From positions 1,178,001 through 1,242,000 of the forward strand of contig NZ_JAIHOO010000001.1 of NCBI RefSeq assembly GCF_019733395.1: 64,000 bases of DNA. The letters run 5' to 3'. Of the stretch, positions 48,841 to 57,187 are shown one piece after another. Under the pieces are notes generated by a model. That model did not search any database. It was not told where the DNA came from and saw only the letters and a list, made by a program, of their open reading frames with translations. The stretch's first letter is position 1; each line of letters opens with the position of its first letter. The position numbers and the translations under genes are program-made. The stretch is from Lysobacter sp. BMK333-48F3 (GTDB lineage Bacteria; Pseudomonadota; Gammaproteobacteria; Xanthomonadales; Xanthomonadaceae).

Positions 48841-48868
48841 GTTCAGTATCCGCAGGGACGAAACGGCA

Positions 48869-49657
48869 ATGATTCCAGACAACGACGCGGTACCGATGAT
48901 CGAATCGGACCGACTCATGATGCAGGGACGAGCCTGCGTCGAACGCCCGATCGCGACGGTACGCGGCGGGCTGGTGCAGGCTTCGGTGGTGGAGCGCGAA
49001 CAGGCCGCGGACGCGCCGCTCGCGGTCACCGTGGCCTGGGTCCGCAACTTCCTCGCCCGCCCGCACGCCGACGTCGGCCGGGCCGGGCCGGTGTGTCCGT
49101 TCACGCCGGCGGCGCTGGCGTTGGACACGATCTGGCTGGCCGAGGTCTGCGACCGCGAAGTCAGCGTCGAGCGCATCGTCGACCTGATCGGCGAGTACCG
49201 CGACCTGTTCGGCGAGATCGAACCGCGCAACGGCCAGGCCGCGATCAACAAGACCGTGCTGGTGGTGTTTCCGCACCTGGGCGCGGATGCGGCCGGCTTC
49301 ATCGACGACGTGCAGCGCGAGCTCAAGCCGAGCTTCGTCGACCTCGGCCTGATGCTGGGCGAGTTCCACGCCGCCAACGAAAGCCCGGGCCTGCGCAATC
49401 CGGCCTTCCGCCCGCTGCGCAGTCCGGTGCCGATGCTGGCGATCCGGCACATGGTCGAAACCGACCTGCCGTTCCTGCGCCGCGACCTCGACACGCCGCA
49501 GATCCGCGCCCAGTACCTGCGCTCCTACCTGCGCCGGCTCGGCGGCACGGTGCGGCGCAACTACTTCGATCAGGCGGTGGCGGCCTTGGTCGAGGCCGAG
49601 ATCGAGCTCAAGGCCGCGCGCGCCGACGCGCCGCGCGCCGCGACGGCTAACGCCTGA
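48869..49657 (+). CDS. Uncharacterised protein in the NRPS operon (possibly DUF6875)
   Basis: A 262-residue soluble protein without a signal peptide. The segment GPVCPFTPAALALDTIWLAEVCD with a Cys-Pro-Phe motif, followed by NKTVLVVFPHLGADAAGFID, LGLMLGEFH and a C-terminal Arg-rich helix, fits a family often placed beside NRPS genes and which I believe is annotated DUF6875; the name is not certain. ATG choice is ambiguous, with other Met codons early in the frame. It lies between the MbtH gene (28 bases) and the flavin monooxygenase gene (13 bases) and is surely in the operon. A tailoring or resistance role is only inferred. Confidence 0.6.
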   Translation: MIPDNDAVPMIESDRLMMQGRACVERPIATVRGGLVQASVVEREQAADAPLAVTVAWVRNFLARPHADVGRAGPVCPFTPAALALDTIWLAEVCDREVSVERIVDLIGEYRDLFGEIEPRNGQAAINKTVLVVFPHLGADAAGFIDDVQRELKPSFVDLGLMLGEFHAANESPGLRNPAFRPLRSPVPMLAIRHMVETDLPFLRRDLDTPQIRAQYLRSYLRRLGGTVRRNYFDQAVAALVEAEIELKAARADAPRAATANA

Positions 49658-49670
49658 GCCCGGGACGCGC

Positions 49671-51026
49671 ATGAATCCTCCGATGACTCAGCAAGAACAC
49701 GCCGCGCGCGAGCGCGTGGCGATCGTCGGCGGCGGCCTGGCCGGCTCGCTGCTGGCGCTGGCGCTGGCCCAGCGCGGGGTCGGCGTCGACGTCTACGAAC
49801 GCCGACCCGATCCGCGCGCGGGCCGCGCCGAGGGCGGGCGCTCGATCAATCTCGGCCTGTCCAAGCGCGGTATCCAGGCGCTGACCGAGGTCGGCCTGAT
49901 CGACGAGGTCATGCCGCTGGCGGTGACCATGAGCGGACGGGTGATCCATGCGCCCGACGGTAGCACCCGCTTCCAGCCCTACGGCAAGGACCGCGGCGAA
50001 GTGCTGCATTCGATCGACCGCAACGAACTCAACCGGCTGCTGCTCGACCACGCCGAACGCCATCCGCAGGTGCGCCTGCATTTCGAACACCGGCTGAGCG
50101 GGATCGACAAGCCGACGCGCGAGCTGGAGTTCGAGCACGGCGGCGTGCGCGTGCATGCGCATCCGGCCTGGGTGGTCGGCGCCGACGGCGCGTTCTCGCG
50201 CACCCGCCCGGAGATGCAGCGCGGCGAGCGCGCCGACTACCACCAGGAATACCTGGAGTGGGGCTATAAGGAGCTGAGCCTGGCGCCGAACCCGGACGGC
50301 GGTTCGCGGATCGAATTGAAGGCGCTGCACGTATGGCCGCGCGTGCACGGCTTCTTCGTCTCCCATCCCAACCGCGACGGCTCGCACACCCTGACCCTGT
50401 TCCTGCCGCACCAGGGTCCGGACAGCTTCGACAGCACGCGCACCCCGGAGCAAGTGCGGGCGCTGTTCGACAAGTACTTTCCGGACCTGATCCCGTTGCT
50501 GCCGAACCTGGTCGAGGACTGGGCCAGCCATCCGACCGGCTCGCTGATCACCACCCGCACCGCGCCGTGGAGCGCGGACGACTGGATCGTGCTGGTCGGC
50601 GACGCCTGCCACGCGGTGTATCCGTTCTACGGCCAGGGCATGAACTCGGCGTTCGAGGACTGCTCGGCGCTGATGGCGGCGCTGGCCGCGCATCCGCGCG
50701 ACCGCCGCGCCGCCTTCGCCGCCTACGAGGCCGCGCGCCGGCCGCATACCGACACCCTGGCCGAGCTGTCCAAGGCCAACTTCGTCGAGCTCAAGCAGAA
50801 GGTGCAGTCGTTCTGGTTCCTGGCCCGCAAGCGCATCGACGTGGCCCTGAACCGGCTGCTGCCGCGCACCTGGCTGCCGCTGTACACGATGATCGCGCAC
50901 ACCACGATGCCCTACGGCGACGCCCTGGCGCGCTCGCGCCGGCAGGAGAAGATCGTGCTCGGCGCGGTGTCGGCGACGGCGCTGGCCGCGCTCGGCGCCG
51001 GCGCCTGGCTGCTGCGCGCGCTGTAG
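49671..51026 (+). CDS. Kynurenine 3-monooxygenase-like FAD-dependent monooxygenase
   Basis: A 451-residue flavoprotein. RVAIVGGGLAGSLLALALA is the FAD Rossmann motif, EGGRSINLGLSKRGIQAL is the substrate-loop signature of kynurenine monooxygenases, VVGADGAFS is the DG motif, and VGDACHAVYPFYGQGMNSAFEDCSAL is the second FAD motif. The C-terminus has a hydrophobic helix (IVLGAVSATALAALGAGAWLL), so it may be membrane-anchored, like eukaryotic KMO. It lies 13 bases after an uncharacterised protein of the NRPS operon. It could hydroxylate an aromatic residue or amino acid precursor for the peptide, or serve tryptophan catabolism; the sequence alone cannot decide. Confidence 0.75.
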   Translation: MNPPMTQQEHAARERVAIVGGGLAGSLLALALAQRGVGVDVYERRPDPRAGRAEGGRSINLGLSKRGIQALTEVGLIDEVMPLAVTMSGRVIHAPDGSTRFQPYGKDRGEVLHSIDRNELNRLLLDHAERHPQVRLHFEHRLSGIDKPTRELEFEHGGVRVHAHPAWVVGADGAFSRTRPEMQRGERADYHQEYLEWGYKELSLAPNPDGGSRIELKALHVWPRVHGFFVSHPNRDGSHTLTLFLPHQGPDSFDSTRTPEQVRALFDKYFPDLIPLLPNLVEDWASHPTGSLITTRTAPWSADDWIVLVGDACHAVYPFYGQGMNSAFEDCSALMAALAAHPRDRRAAFAAYEAARRPHTDTLAELSKANFVELKQKVQSFWFLARKRIDVALNRLLPRTWLPLYTMIAHTTMPYGDALARSRRQEKIVLGAVSATALAALGAGAWLLRAL

Positions 51027-51029
51027 CGG

Positions 51030-52481
51030 CTACATCGTTTCGAGCGCGGCGCGGAACCGGCCCAGCGCCGCGGAAATCTCCTCGGCGTCGACGATGCCGT
51101 AGCCGAAGGTGATCGCCGGCCGCGCCGGCGGGCTCAGCGCGTACTCGGCGATCGACTGCGCGCCCGGCAGGTGGCGCTGCAGGCGGGCGAAGATCGCCGG
51201 CGCCAGCGCCGGCTCGCGGATCCGCGCCGCCAGGTGCAGGCCGGCCTCGGACGGTATCGGCTCCAGCCACGGCGCCAGCTCGCCGCGCAGCCCGGCGAGC
51301 AAGGCCTCGCGGCGTTCGGCGTAGATCGGCCGCATGCGCCGCACGTGCCGGGCCAGATGGCCATCGCGGATGAACGCCGCCAGCACCGACTGGGTGATGG
51401 TGTCGCTATGCGAATCGGCGCAGTGCTTGACCGTGATCAAGGCGTCGCGGGCCCAGCCGGGAGCGACGATGAAGCCCTTGCGCAGCGACGGGAACAGGCT
51501 CTTGGAGAAGGTGCCGACGTAGAACACCAGGGAGTCGCGGTCCAGGGTCTGCAGCGCGTCGAGCGGACGCTGGCCGAAGCGGAACTCGCCGTCGTAGTCG
51601 TCCTCGATCACCAGCGCGTTGCGGCTGCGGGCGAAGTCGAGCAAGGCGCGGCGACGGCGCATCGACAGGGCGACGCCGGTCGGCGACTGGTGCGAAGGCG
51701 TCACGCTGATCACCCCGACATCGTCCGGCAGCGCGTCCACGCACAGGCCTTCGGCATCGACCGGCATCGGCACCAGTTGCGCGCCGGCGGCGGCGAAGGC
51801 GGCGCGCACCGGCGGATAGCCCGGCTCCTCGACCGCGACCCGGGTGCGTCCCGGCGTCACCAGCAGGCGCGCGAGCAGGTCGAAGGCCTGCTGCGCGCCC
51901 GAAGTCACGATCACGTCGTCGGCGCCGCAGGCGACCGCGCGCGCGAACGCCACATGCTGGGCGATGGCTTCGCGCAGCGCCGGGATGCCTTCCGAGGGCG
52001 GATAGGCGAACGGCGTGCGCGACCACTGGCGCAGGCTCTGCGCCGACAGCCGGCGCCAGATCTCGTGCGGGAAATGCCGGTGGTCGGGAATGCCGAGGCG
52101 GAAGCAGCGCTCGGGCAGTTCGCGCGGCGGCCCCGGGCGCAGGAACGGGGTCTGCCACAAGGGGTTCAGGCGCGCGTCGCCGGCCCCGACCGGGCGCGGC
52201 GCGACCCGGCGCTCGCGGCGCGCGATCACGTCGGCGACCACCGCCTTGGCGCCCTTGCGCGGCAGCGCATAGCCTTCGGCGATCAACAGGTCGTAGACCG
52301 TCATCACCGTGTTGCGCGCCACTCCCAGCGCCTGCGCGACCTGGCGCGTGGCCGGCAGCTCCGCGCCGGCGGCGTAGCGGCCGTCGAGGATCGCCGAACG
52401 CAGCTGATGGTGCAGCTCGTGGGTCAGAGTGCCGCGGCCGCGCTCCGGCAGCGCCACGGGGAACGGAAAAACTGGCTCCAT
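51030..52481 (-). CDS. MocR-type regulator (GntR HTH + aminotransferase fold)
   Basis: A 483-residue PLP-dependent regulator. The N-terminal GntR helix-turn-helix is LTHELHHQLRSAILDGRYAAGAELPATRQVAQALGVARNTVMTVY. The C-terminal class I aminotransferase fold has VTSGAQQAFDLLARLL, VEEPGYPPVRAAF, VIEDDYDGEF and the PLP Lys in YVGTFSKSLFPSLRKGFI. MocR proteins bind PLP and act on adjacent genes. Here the nearest partner is the divergent GST gene; control of the GST/cupin pair is plausible. It converges on the KMO-like gene with three bases between the stops. Confidence 0.9.
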   Translation of the reverse strand: MEPVFPFPVALPERGRGTLTHELHHQLRSAILDGRYAAGAELPATRQVAQALGVARNTVMTVYDLLIAEGYALPRKGAKAVVADVIARRERRVAPRPVGAGDARLNPLWQTPFLRPGPPRELPERCFRLGIPDHRHFPHEIWRRLSAQSLRQWSRTPFAYPPSEGIPALREAIAQHVAFARAVACGADDVIVTSGAQQAFDLLARLLVTPGRTRVAVEEPGYPPVRAAFAAAGAQLVPMPVDAEGLCVDALPDDVGVISVTPSHQSPTGVALSMRRRRALLDFARSRNALVIEDDYDGEFRFGQRPLDALQTLDRDSLVFYVGTFSKSLFPSLRKGFIVAPGWARDALITVKHCADSHSDTITQSVLAAFIRDGHLARHVRRMRPIYAERREALLAGLRGELAPWLEPIPSEAGLHLAARIREPALAPAIFARLQRHLPGAQSIAEYALSPPARPAITFGYGIVDAEEISAALGRFRAALETM

Positions 52482-52568
52482 GGAATCTTCCCGGTGTGGC
52501 CCATGCAGGGCGCCAGGGTACGCCTATGCTGGATCCAGCCACGCGGCCCATCCGTCATGGAGCATCCG

Positions 52569-53264
52569 ATGATCGACCTGTACTACACCGCCACGCCCAA
52601 CGGCCTGAAGCTGCGCCTGTTCTTCGAGGAAACCGGCCTGGCGCACCGCATCGTGCCGGTGCGGCTGTCGGCCGGCGACCAGTTCAAGCCCGAATTCCTG
52701 GCGCTGTCGCCGAACAACAAGATCCCGGCGATCCTCGATCACGCCCCGCTCGACGGCGGCGCGCCGATACCGGTGTTCGAATCCGGCGCGATCTTGCTGT
52801 ATCTGGCCGAGAAGACCGGCCTGCTGTATCCGGCGCAGCCGCGCCTGCGCCTGGAAGTCGGCCAGTGGCTGTTCTGGCAGATGGCCGGGCTGGGGCCGAT
52901 GTCGGGCCAGGCCGGGCATTTCCGCGTCCACGCCGAAGAGCCGCTGCCTTACGCGATCGAGCGCTACACCCGCGAAGTGCAGCGCCTGCACGGCGTGCTC
53001 GACCGGCGCCTGCAGGACCGGCGCTTCCTGGTCGGCGACCAGTACTCGATCGCCGATGTCGCCTGCTATCCGTGGATCGTGCCGCATGCCGGCCTCGGCC
53101 AGGACCTGGCCACCACGCCGAACCTGCAACGCTGGTTCGACGAGATCGCTGCGCGGCCGGCGACCCTGCGCGCCTACGAAGGGGTCGAGCCGGCGTATGC
53201 GCAGGCGCTGTCGTCGCAAGCGCGGCAGGTCCTGTTCGGCGGCGCGGCCGAACCGGCGCGCTGA
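52569..53264 (+). CDS. Glutathione S-transferase, nu-class-like (YfcG/YghU type)
   Basis: A 231-residue GST: MIDLYYTATPNGLKLRLFFEETGL is the thioredoxin-like start, FLALSPNNKIPAILDH carries the cis-Pro and Pro-Ala-Ile loop, FESGAILLYLAEKTGLL binds glutathione, and DVACYPWIV is the C-terminal N-capping region. The NNKIPAI pattern points to the nu class, which has disulfide reductase activity. The start is set by GGAG seven bases before the second Met codon, while an ATG four codons earlier is possible. It is divergent from the MocR gene. Confidence 0.9.
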   Translation: MIDLYYTATPNGLKLRLFFEETGLAHRIVPVRLSAGDQFKPEFLALSPNNKIPAILDHAPLDGGAPIPVFESGAILLYLAEKTGLLYPAQPRLRLEVGQWLFWQMAGLGPMSGQAGHFRVHAEEPLPYAIERYTREVQRLHGVLDRRLQDRRFLVGDQYSIADVACYPWIVPHAGLGQDLATTPNLQRWFDEIAARPATLRAYEGVEPAYAQALSSQARQVLFGGAAEPAR

Positions 53265-53287
53265 CCGGACCGCCCGGCGAGCCGAGC

Positions 53288-53761
53288 ATGCCCCACGATC
53301 CCGGCCCATGGTTGCGATTGGGGCCGGCGCGCATCGCCGCCGTCGCGGCCGTGCCGTGGATTCCCTCGGCCGCGCCCGGCGCGTGGGCCAAACCGCTGCG
53401 CTTCCTCGCCGGCGACCGCGGCTACGTCGAACTGCTGCGGATGGAGCCGGGCGCGGCCATGCCGCTGCATCGCCATAACGACGAAGCCCACAGCTACCAG
53501 CTCGGCGGGGTTCGCCAGTTGTGCGGCGGCGAGATCGTCGGCCCGGGCGATTACGTCTATGAGCCGCCCGGCCACATCGACTGGTGGAAGATCGTCGGCG
53601 ACGAACCCATGACCGCACTGATCGTGACGATGGGCGCGGTCGAGTTCCTCGGTCCCGGCGGCAGCCTGCGCGGCCGGGCCGACGCCGCCAGCCGGCGCGA
53701 AGCCTATCGGCGCTATTGCGTCGAGCATGGCCTGACCGTACTCGACCTGGACGAAACCTGA
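53288..53761 (+). CDS. Cupin protein
   Basis: A 157-residue protein with a single cupin barrel: ELLRMEPGAAMPLHRHNDEAHSYQLGGVRQLCGGE, then GPGDYVYEPPGHIDWWKIVGDEP holding the usual metal His/Glu set (HRHNDEAHSY). It resembles the cupins of 2,4-dihydroxyacetophenone-dioxygenase-like proteins. It lies 23 bases after the GST gene and is co-transcribed with it. Its substrate is unknown. Confidence 0.8.
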   Translation: MPHDPGPWLRLGPARIAAVAAVPWIPSAAPGAWAKPLRFLAGDRGYVELLRMEPGAAMPLHRHNDEAHSYQLGGVRQLCGGEIVGPGDYVYEPPGHIDWWKIVGDEPMTALIVTMGAVEFLGPGGSLRGRADAASRREAYRRYCVEHGLTVLDLDET

Positions 53762-53778
53762 TCCGCGCGCGGCCGCGC

Positions 53779-54648
53779 TCAGCTTGCCGCTTCGGCCGCC
53801 AACCGCCGGCACAGCGCCGCGGTGGCCTCGTCGACCGGAAAGCAGCACTCCACGTGCAGCTCGTCCAGGGTCACGTCGCGCGGGGTGCCGAAGGTGGTGA
53901 TGGTGGAGAAGAAGCGCAGCTCATGCCCGTCGCGCTGCAGGATGGTGGTCAGCAGCGGCGACGGCGCCGCGTCGAACTGGCGCCGGCGCCAGTGCGCGGG
54001 CACGTCCGGATAGGCCAGCGCCTCGGCCAGCAGGGCGCGCGCGACCGCATCGCCGGGCGCGGCGGCCACCGCAGTGTGCAGGTGGCGGATCAGCGTGCCG
54101 GCCACCTCGTCCCAGTTCGCCACCGCCGGGCGCAGATCCTGCGGATCGAAGAACTGGCGGATCATGTTGGCGTGCTTCATCGGCCGGCCGTCGAGGACGA
54201 AGCCGTTGACCCGCGCCGCGGCGGCGTTGGCCATCAGCACGTCCCAGTGCCGGTTCAATACGAAGGCCGGGTACGGCTCCTGCTGGGCCAGGATGAATTC
54301 GATCGCGCGGCGGATCTGCGCCAGCTCGGGCGTGGCCAACGCCGACTCGGGGTACTTCGGCGCGAAGCCGGCCGCGACCAGCAAGGCGTTGCGCTCGCGC
54401 AGCGGCAGTTCCAGCGCATCGGCCAGCTTGATCACCAGCTCGCGGCTGGGCTGGGCCTTGCCGGTTTCCACGCAGCTCAGGTGGCGCGCCGACACGCCCG
54501 CGTCCAGGGCCAGATCGAGCTGGCTCCAGCGCCGCGCCGCGCGCCATTCGCGCAGCAGCACGCCGACCTCGGGCGCATCGGGCAGCGACGAGGGCTTGGA
54601 CGGAACGGGCCGGGATTCGGCGGACAGGGCGTGCATGGCCGGCATCAT
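53779..54648 (-). CDS. XRE-family regulator with an MmyB-like ligand domain
   Basis: A 289-residue regulator. Helix-turn-helix: LLREWRAARRWSQLDLALDAGVSARHLSCVETGKAQPSRELVIKLADAL. The C-terminal MmyB-type sensor has YPAFVLNRHWDVLMANAAAARV, MIRQFFDPQDLRPAVANWDEVAG and TPRDVTLDELHVECCFPVD. Such proteins repress or activate a neighbouring gene according to a fatty-acid-like ligand. It is divergent from the dehalogenase-like lipoprotein and shares the palindromic sites between them. The start is uncertain within the first five codons. Confidence 0.9.
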   Translation of the reverse strand: MMPAMHALSAESRPVPSKPSSLPDAPEVGVLLREWRAARRWSQLDLALDAGVSARHLSCVETGKAQPSRELVIKLADALELPLRERNALLVAAGFAPKYPESALATPELAQIRRAIEFILAQQEPYPAFVLNRHWDVLMANAAAARVNGFVLDGRPMKHANMIRQFFDPQDLRPAVANWDEVAGTLIRHLHTAVAAAPGDAVARALLAEALAYPDVPAHWRRRQFDAAPSPLLTTILQRDGHELRFFSTITTFGTPRDVTLDELHVECCFPVDEATAALCRRLAAEAAS

Positions 54649-54671
54649 AGGCCCAGGCGCGGCAGCGAAAC

Positions 54672-54712
54672 CATGACCTGCGAGGTCATGCCGCCATCAC
54701 CTGCCGCGTCAT
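54672..54712. promoter_or_regulatory. Paired palindromic operator for the XRE regulator
   Basis: CATGACCT, three bases, AGGTCATG (54672-54690) is a perfect palindrome, and a degenerate second copy ATCACCTGCCGCGTCAT begins at 54696, 23 bases on. The sites lie between the divergent regulator and hydrolase genes. Confidence 0.6.
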
Positions 54713-54781
54713 TGTCGCCACGACCGCCGGCGCCAATCATTTGCCGCAACGCAACGCCCCCCACGGGCATCGGAGATGGCA

Positions 54782-55768
54782 ATGAACCGCAGAACCTTTC
54801 TTGGACTCGGACTGGGCGCGGCCGGCACCGGCCTGCTCGCCGGCTGCGCCGGCGGCGCGCTGGTTTCCGCACCGGCTTCGCTGAGCGCCGCCAAGGCCTG
54901 GGACGCCGCCGGCTTCCACGCCGCGCGCCGCTACCTGCCCAGCGCCTTCGGCGAGATCGCGGTGGTCGAACGCGGCCGCGGCCCGGCCGCGCTGTTCCTG
55001 CACGGCTTTCCGCTCAACAGCTTCCAGTGGCGCGGGGTGATGGCGGCGCTGGAAGGCCAACGCCGCTGCATCGCCGCCGACTTCCTCGGCCTGGGCTACA
55101 CCCGCGTCGCCGAAGGCCAGAGCGTGGCGCCGGCGGCGCAGGTCGAGATGCTGGCCTTCGTGCTCGACACCCTCGGCGTCGACAGCGTCGACCTGGTCGC
55201 CAACGACAGCGGCGGCGCGGTCGCGCAGCTGTTCCTGCTGAAGTATCCGCAGCGCGTGCGCAGCCTGCTGCTGACCAACTGCGATGTGGAGCCCGACAGC
55301 CCGCCGCCGGCGTTGATGCCGGTGATCGAGGCCGCGCGCCGCGGCCGCTTCGCCGAAGACACTTTCCCGCCGCAGTTGGCCGACAAGAATTTCGCCCGCT
55401 CGGCCAAAGGCATCGGCGGACAGTGCTACACCTACCGCCACCAGCCCAGCGACGAAGCCATCGAGACCTACTTCACCCCGCTGGTCGAATCGGCGCGGCG
55501 CAAGCAGCTCACCGACGCCTACGCACTGGCGCTGGATCCCAATCCCCTGGCCGGGATCGAAGCGGGGCTGCGGCGCAGCCAGGTGCCGATGCGGGTGGTC
55601 TGGGGCACCGGCGACGACATCTTCTCGCCGGCCAGCCCGGATTATCTGGACCGGGTGTTCCCGAACTCGCGCGGCGTGCGCCGGGTCGAGGGCGCCAAGC
55701 TGTTCTATCCGGAGGAGTTTCCGCAGTTGGTAGCGGAAGAGGCGTTGCGCTTGTGGGAATCAGTTTGA
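54782..55768 (+). CDS. Alpha/beta hydrolase, haloalkane-dehalogenase-like, Tat-type lipoprotein signal
   Basis: A 328-residue exported protein. The N-terminus MNRRTFLGLGLGAAGTGLLAGC has a twin-Arg motif and an LAGC lipobox. The hydrolase domain has the oxyanion loop FLHGFPLNSFQWR, the nucleophile elbow VANDSGGAVAQL with Asp in place of Ser (as in dehalogenases and epoxide hydrolases), and VVWGTGDDIFSP. GGAG six bases before the ATG decides the start, two codons after another ATG. The XRE gene divergent to it probably controls it. Substrate unknown. Confidence 0.8.
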   Translation: MNRRTFLGLGLGAAGTGLLAGCAGGALVSAPASLSAAKAWDAAGFHAARRYLPSAFGEIAVVERGRGPAALFLHGFPLNSFQWRGVMAALEGQRRCIAADFLGLGYTRVAEGQSVAPAAQVEMLAFVLDTLGVDSVDLVANDSGGAVAQLFLLKYPQRVRSLLLTNCDVEPDSPPPALMPVIEAARRGRFAEDTFPPQLADKNFARSAKGIGGQCYTYRHQPSDEAIETYFTPLVESARRKQLTDAYALALDPNPLAGIEAGLRRSQVPMRVVWGTGDDIFSPASPDYLDRVFPNSRGVRRVEGAKLFYPEEFPQLVAEEALRLWESV

Positions 55769-55777
55769 TCGCCGCAC

Positions 55778-55810
55778 CGGCCGCGTCCCGACCGACACGG
55801 GGCGCGGCCG
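55778..55810. terminator. Hairpin between convergent genes
   Basis: CGGCCGCGTCCC (55778-55789) pairs with GGGGCGCGGCCG (55799-55810), one G-U pair, nine-base loop. It lies between the hydrolase stop and the convergent secreted-protein stop. Confidence 0.5.
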
Positions 55811-55817
55811 TAGTTCG

Positions 55818-56330
55818 CTAGCGTAGCCGCGGACACGGCGCTGGCGGCGACGGTACTTGATGCATGCGTTCGCCGCCTCGCAACCAGTGCGGATCGAGCT
55901 TCGCGCGCCCGGCGACCGTGGCGCGCAATCGCGCCAGGGCCCTGGCGTCGCCGGGGTAGTCCCATCCCAGATAGAGCAGGTCGGTATGGCCGACCTGCAA
56001 TTCGGTCTGAGCCGCATCGACCGCTACGAGATAGTAATGACCCGGGTCCAGGCGCAGCCCGCAGCACTGGGGATTACCCGAGTAGCGGATCGTCGCGACT
56101 TGTGCATCGCCGCGCAGGCGCTCGACGATCTCGATGCGGCCGTGCACCGGGTAACCGCCTTGCGCGGTCCGCAGGGCCTCGGCCGAACGCAGGCGCATCA
56201 CGAATACCTGTGCCGCCTCGCGCATACGACTTTCGTCGATAGGCCGCACGCATTCGCAGGCGGCCGCCGGCTTCCAGGCCATTGCAACTGACATCAGTAA
56301 CGCCGCCAACATGACGCATCTCATGTGCAT
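55818..56330 (-). CDS. Secreted TIMP/NTR-like protein
   Basis: A 170-residue protein with a signal peptide (MRCVMLAALLMSVAMAW, then KPAAA) followed directly by CECVRPIDESRMREAAQVFVMRLRSAE, the Cys-x-Cys start of netrin/TIMP-like domains, and NPQCCGLRLDPGHYYLVAV. Eukaryotic TIMPs inhibit metalloproteases; bacterial relatives are mostly uncharacterised. The final Cys (APCPRL) may close a disulfide with the N-terminal pair. Start codon choice among the first Met codons is uncertain. Confidence 0.65.
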   Translation of the reverse strand: MHMRCVMLAALLMSVAMAWKPAAACECVRPIDESRMREAAQVFVMRLRSAEALRTAQGGYPVHGRIEIVERLRGDAQVATIRYSGNPQCCGLRLDPGHYYLVAVDAAQTELQVGHTDLLYLGWDYPGDARALARLRATVAGRAKLDPHWLRGGERMHQVPSPPAPCPRLR

Positions 56331-56479
56331 GTCGCGCGTTCCGGGTTCACGATTCTATCCGTGACGATACCGCACCGCAGCGTTGCCTGACGCGCGGCAC
56401 AACGCCGGTTGTGTTTGTTTGTATCGCCCAAACGTGCTGTATCCGCCGGCGATACCATGCCGGCTCGCATGAGGTGGCC

Positions 56480-57187
56480 ATGAACAAGGTCCTGTTGATC
56501 GAGGACGATGCCCGACTGGCCGGGCTGATCTCCGAGTATCTGCTTCGCTACGATTTCAAAACCTCGGTGGTGTTGCGCGGCGACCAGGCGCTCAACGCGA
56601 TCGAAGACGGTCCGCCCGACGTGATCGTGCTCGACCTGATGTTGCCCGGCATGGACGGCCTCGACGTCTGCCGGCAGATCCGCAAGCGATCGGCGGTGCC
56701 GATCGTCATGCTGACCGCGCGCGCGGATCTGTTCGATCAGGTCACCGGGCTGGAAGTCGGCGCCGACGACTACGTGCTCAAGCCGGTCGAGCCGCGCCTG
56801 CTGCTGGCGCGGTTGCGCGCGGTGTTGCGCCGCAGCCAGAGCGCTCCGGCCGCGGCGGCGGCGACGCCGTCCAGCCTGCTCCAGTACGGCGGCCTGCAGA
56901 TCGACCTGACCGCGCGCCAGGTGCGCTGGCGCGGCGAGGAGATCGACCTGAAGACCGCCGACTACAACCTGTTCGTGATCCTGGCCCAGGCCGCCGGCCG
57001 CGTGCTCAACCGCGACGAGCTGTTGCGGCGCTGGCGCGGGATCGGCTTCGACGGCGTCGACCGCACCGTCGACGTCAGCATCTCGCGCCTGCGCCGGCAT
57101 TTCGGCGACGACGCGCAGGAACCGCGCAAGATCAAGACCGTGTGGGGCCGCGGCTATCTGTTCAGCCCGATCGCCTGGGAGGATTGA
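56480..57187 (+). CDS. OmpR-family response regulator (RstA-like)
   Basis: A 235-residue regulator. The receiver domain has LLIEDDARLAGLI (acidic pocket), the phosphorylated Asp in VLDLMLPGMDGLDVCR, and Lys in ADDYVLKPVEPRLLLARL. The C-terminal winged helix has LKTADYNLFVILAQAAGRVLNRDELLRR and the recognition helix VDRTVDVSISRLRRHFGDD, then WGRGYLFSP. GAGG precedes the ATG. The kinase gene starts at the next base. The pattern of the C-terminal wing resembles RstA. It is transcribed away from the NTR-like gene. Confidence 0.9.
   Translation: MNKVLLIEDDARLAGLISEYLLRYDFKTSVVLRGDQALNAIEDGPPDVIVLDLMLPGMDGLDVCRQIRKRSAVPIVMLTARADLFDQVTGLEVGADDYVLKPVEPRLLLARLRAVLRRSQSAPAAAAATPSSLLQYGGLQIDLTARQVRWRGEEIDLKTADYNLFVILAQAAGRVLNRDELLRRWRGIGFDGVDRTVDVSISRLRRHFGDDAQEPRKIKTVWGRGYLFSPIAWED

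Noticed and set aside
52775..52790. TTCGAATC-like string resembling a tRNA T-loop
   Set aside because: It lies inside the GST coding frame with no acceptor or anticodon stems around it; no tRNA was found in the window.
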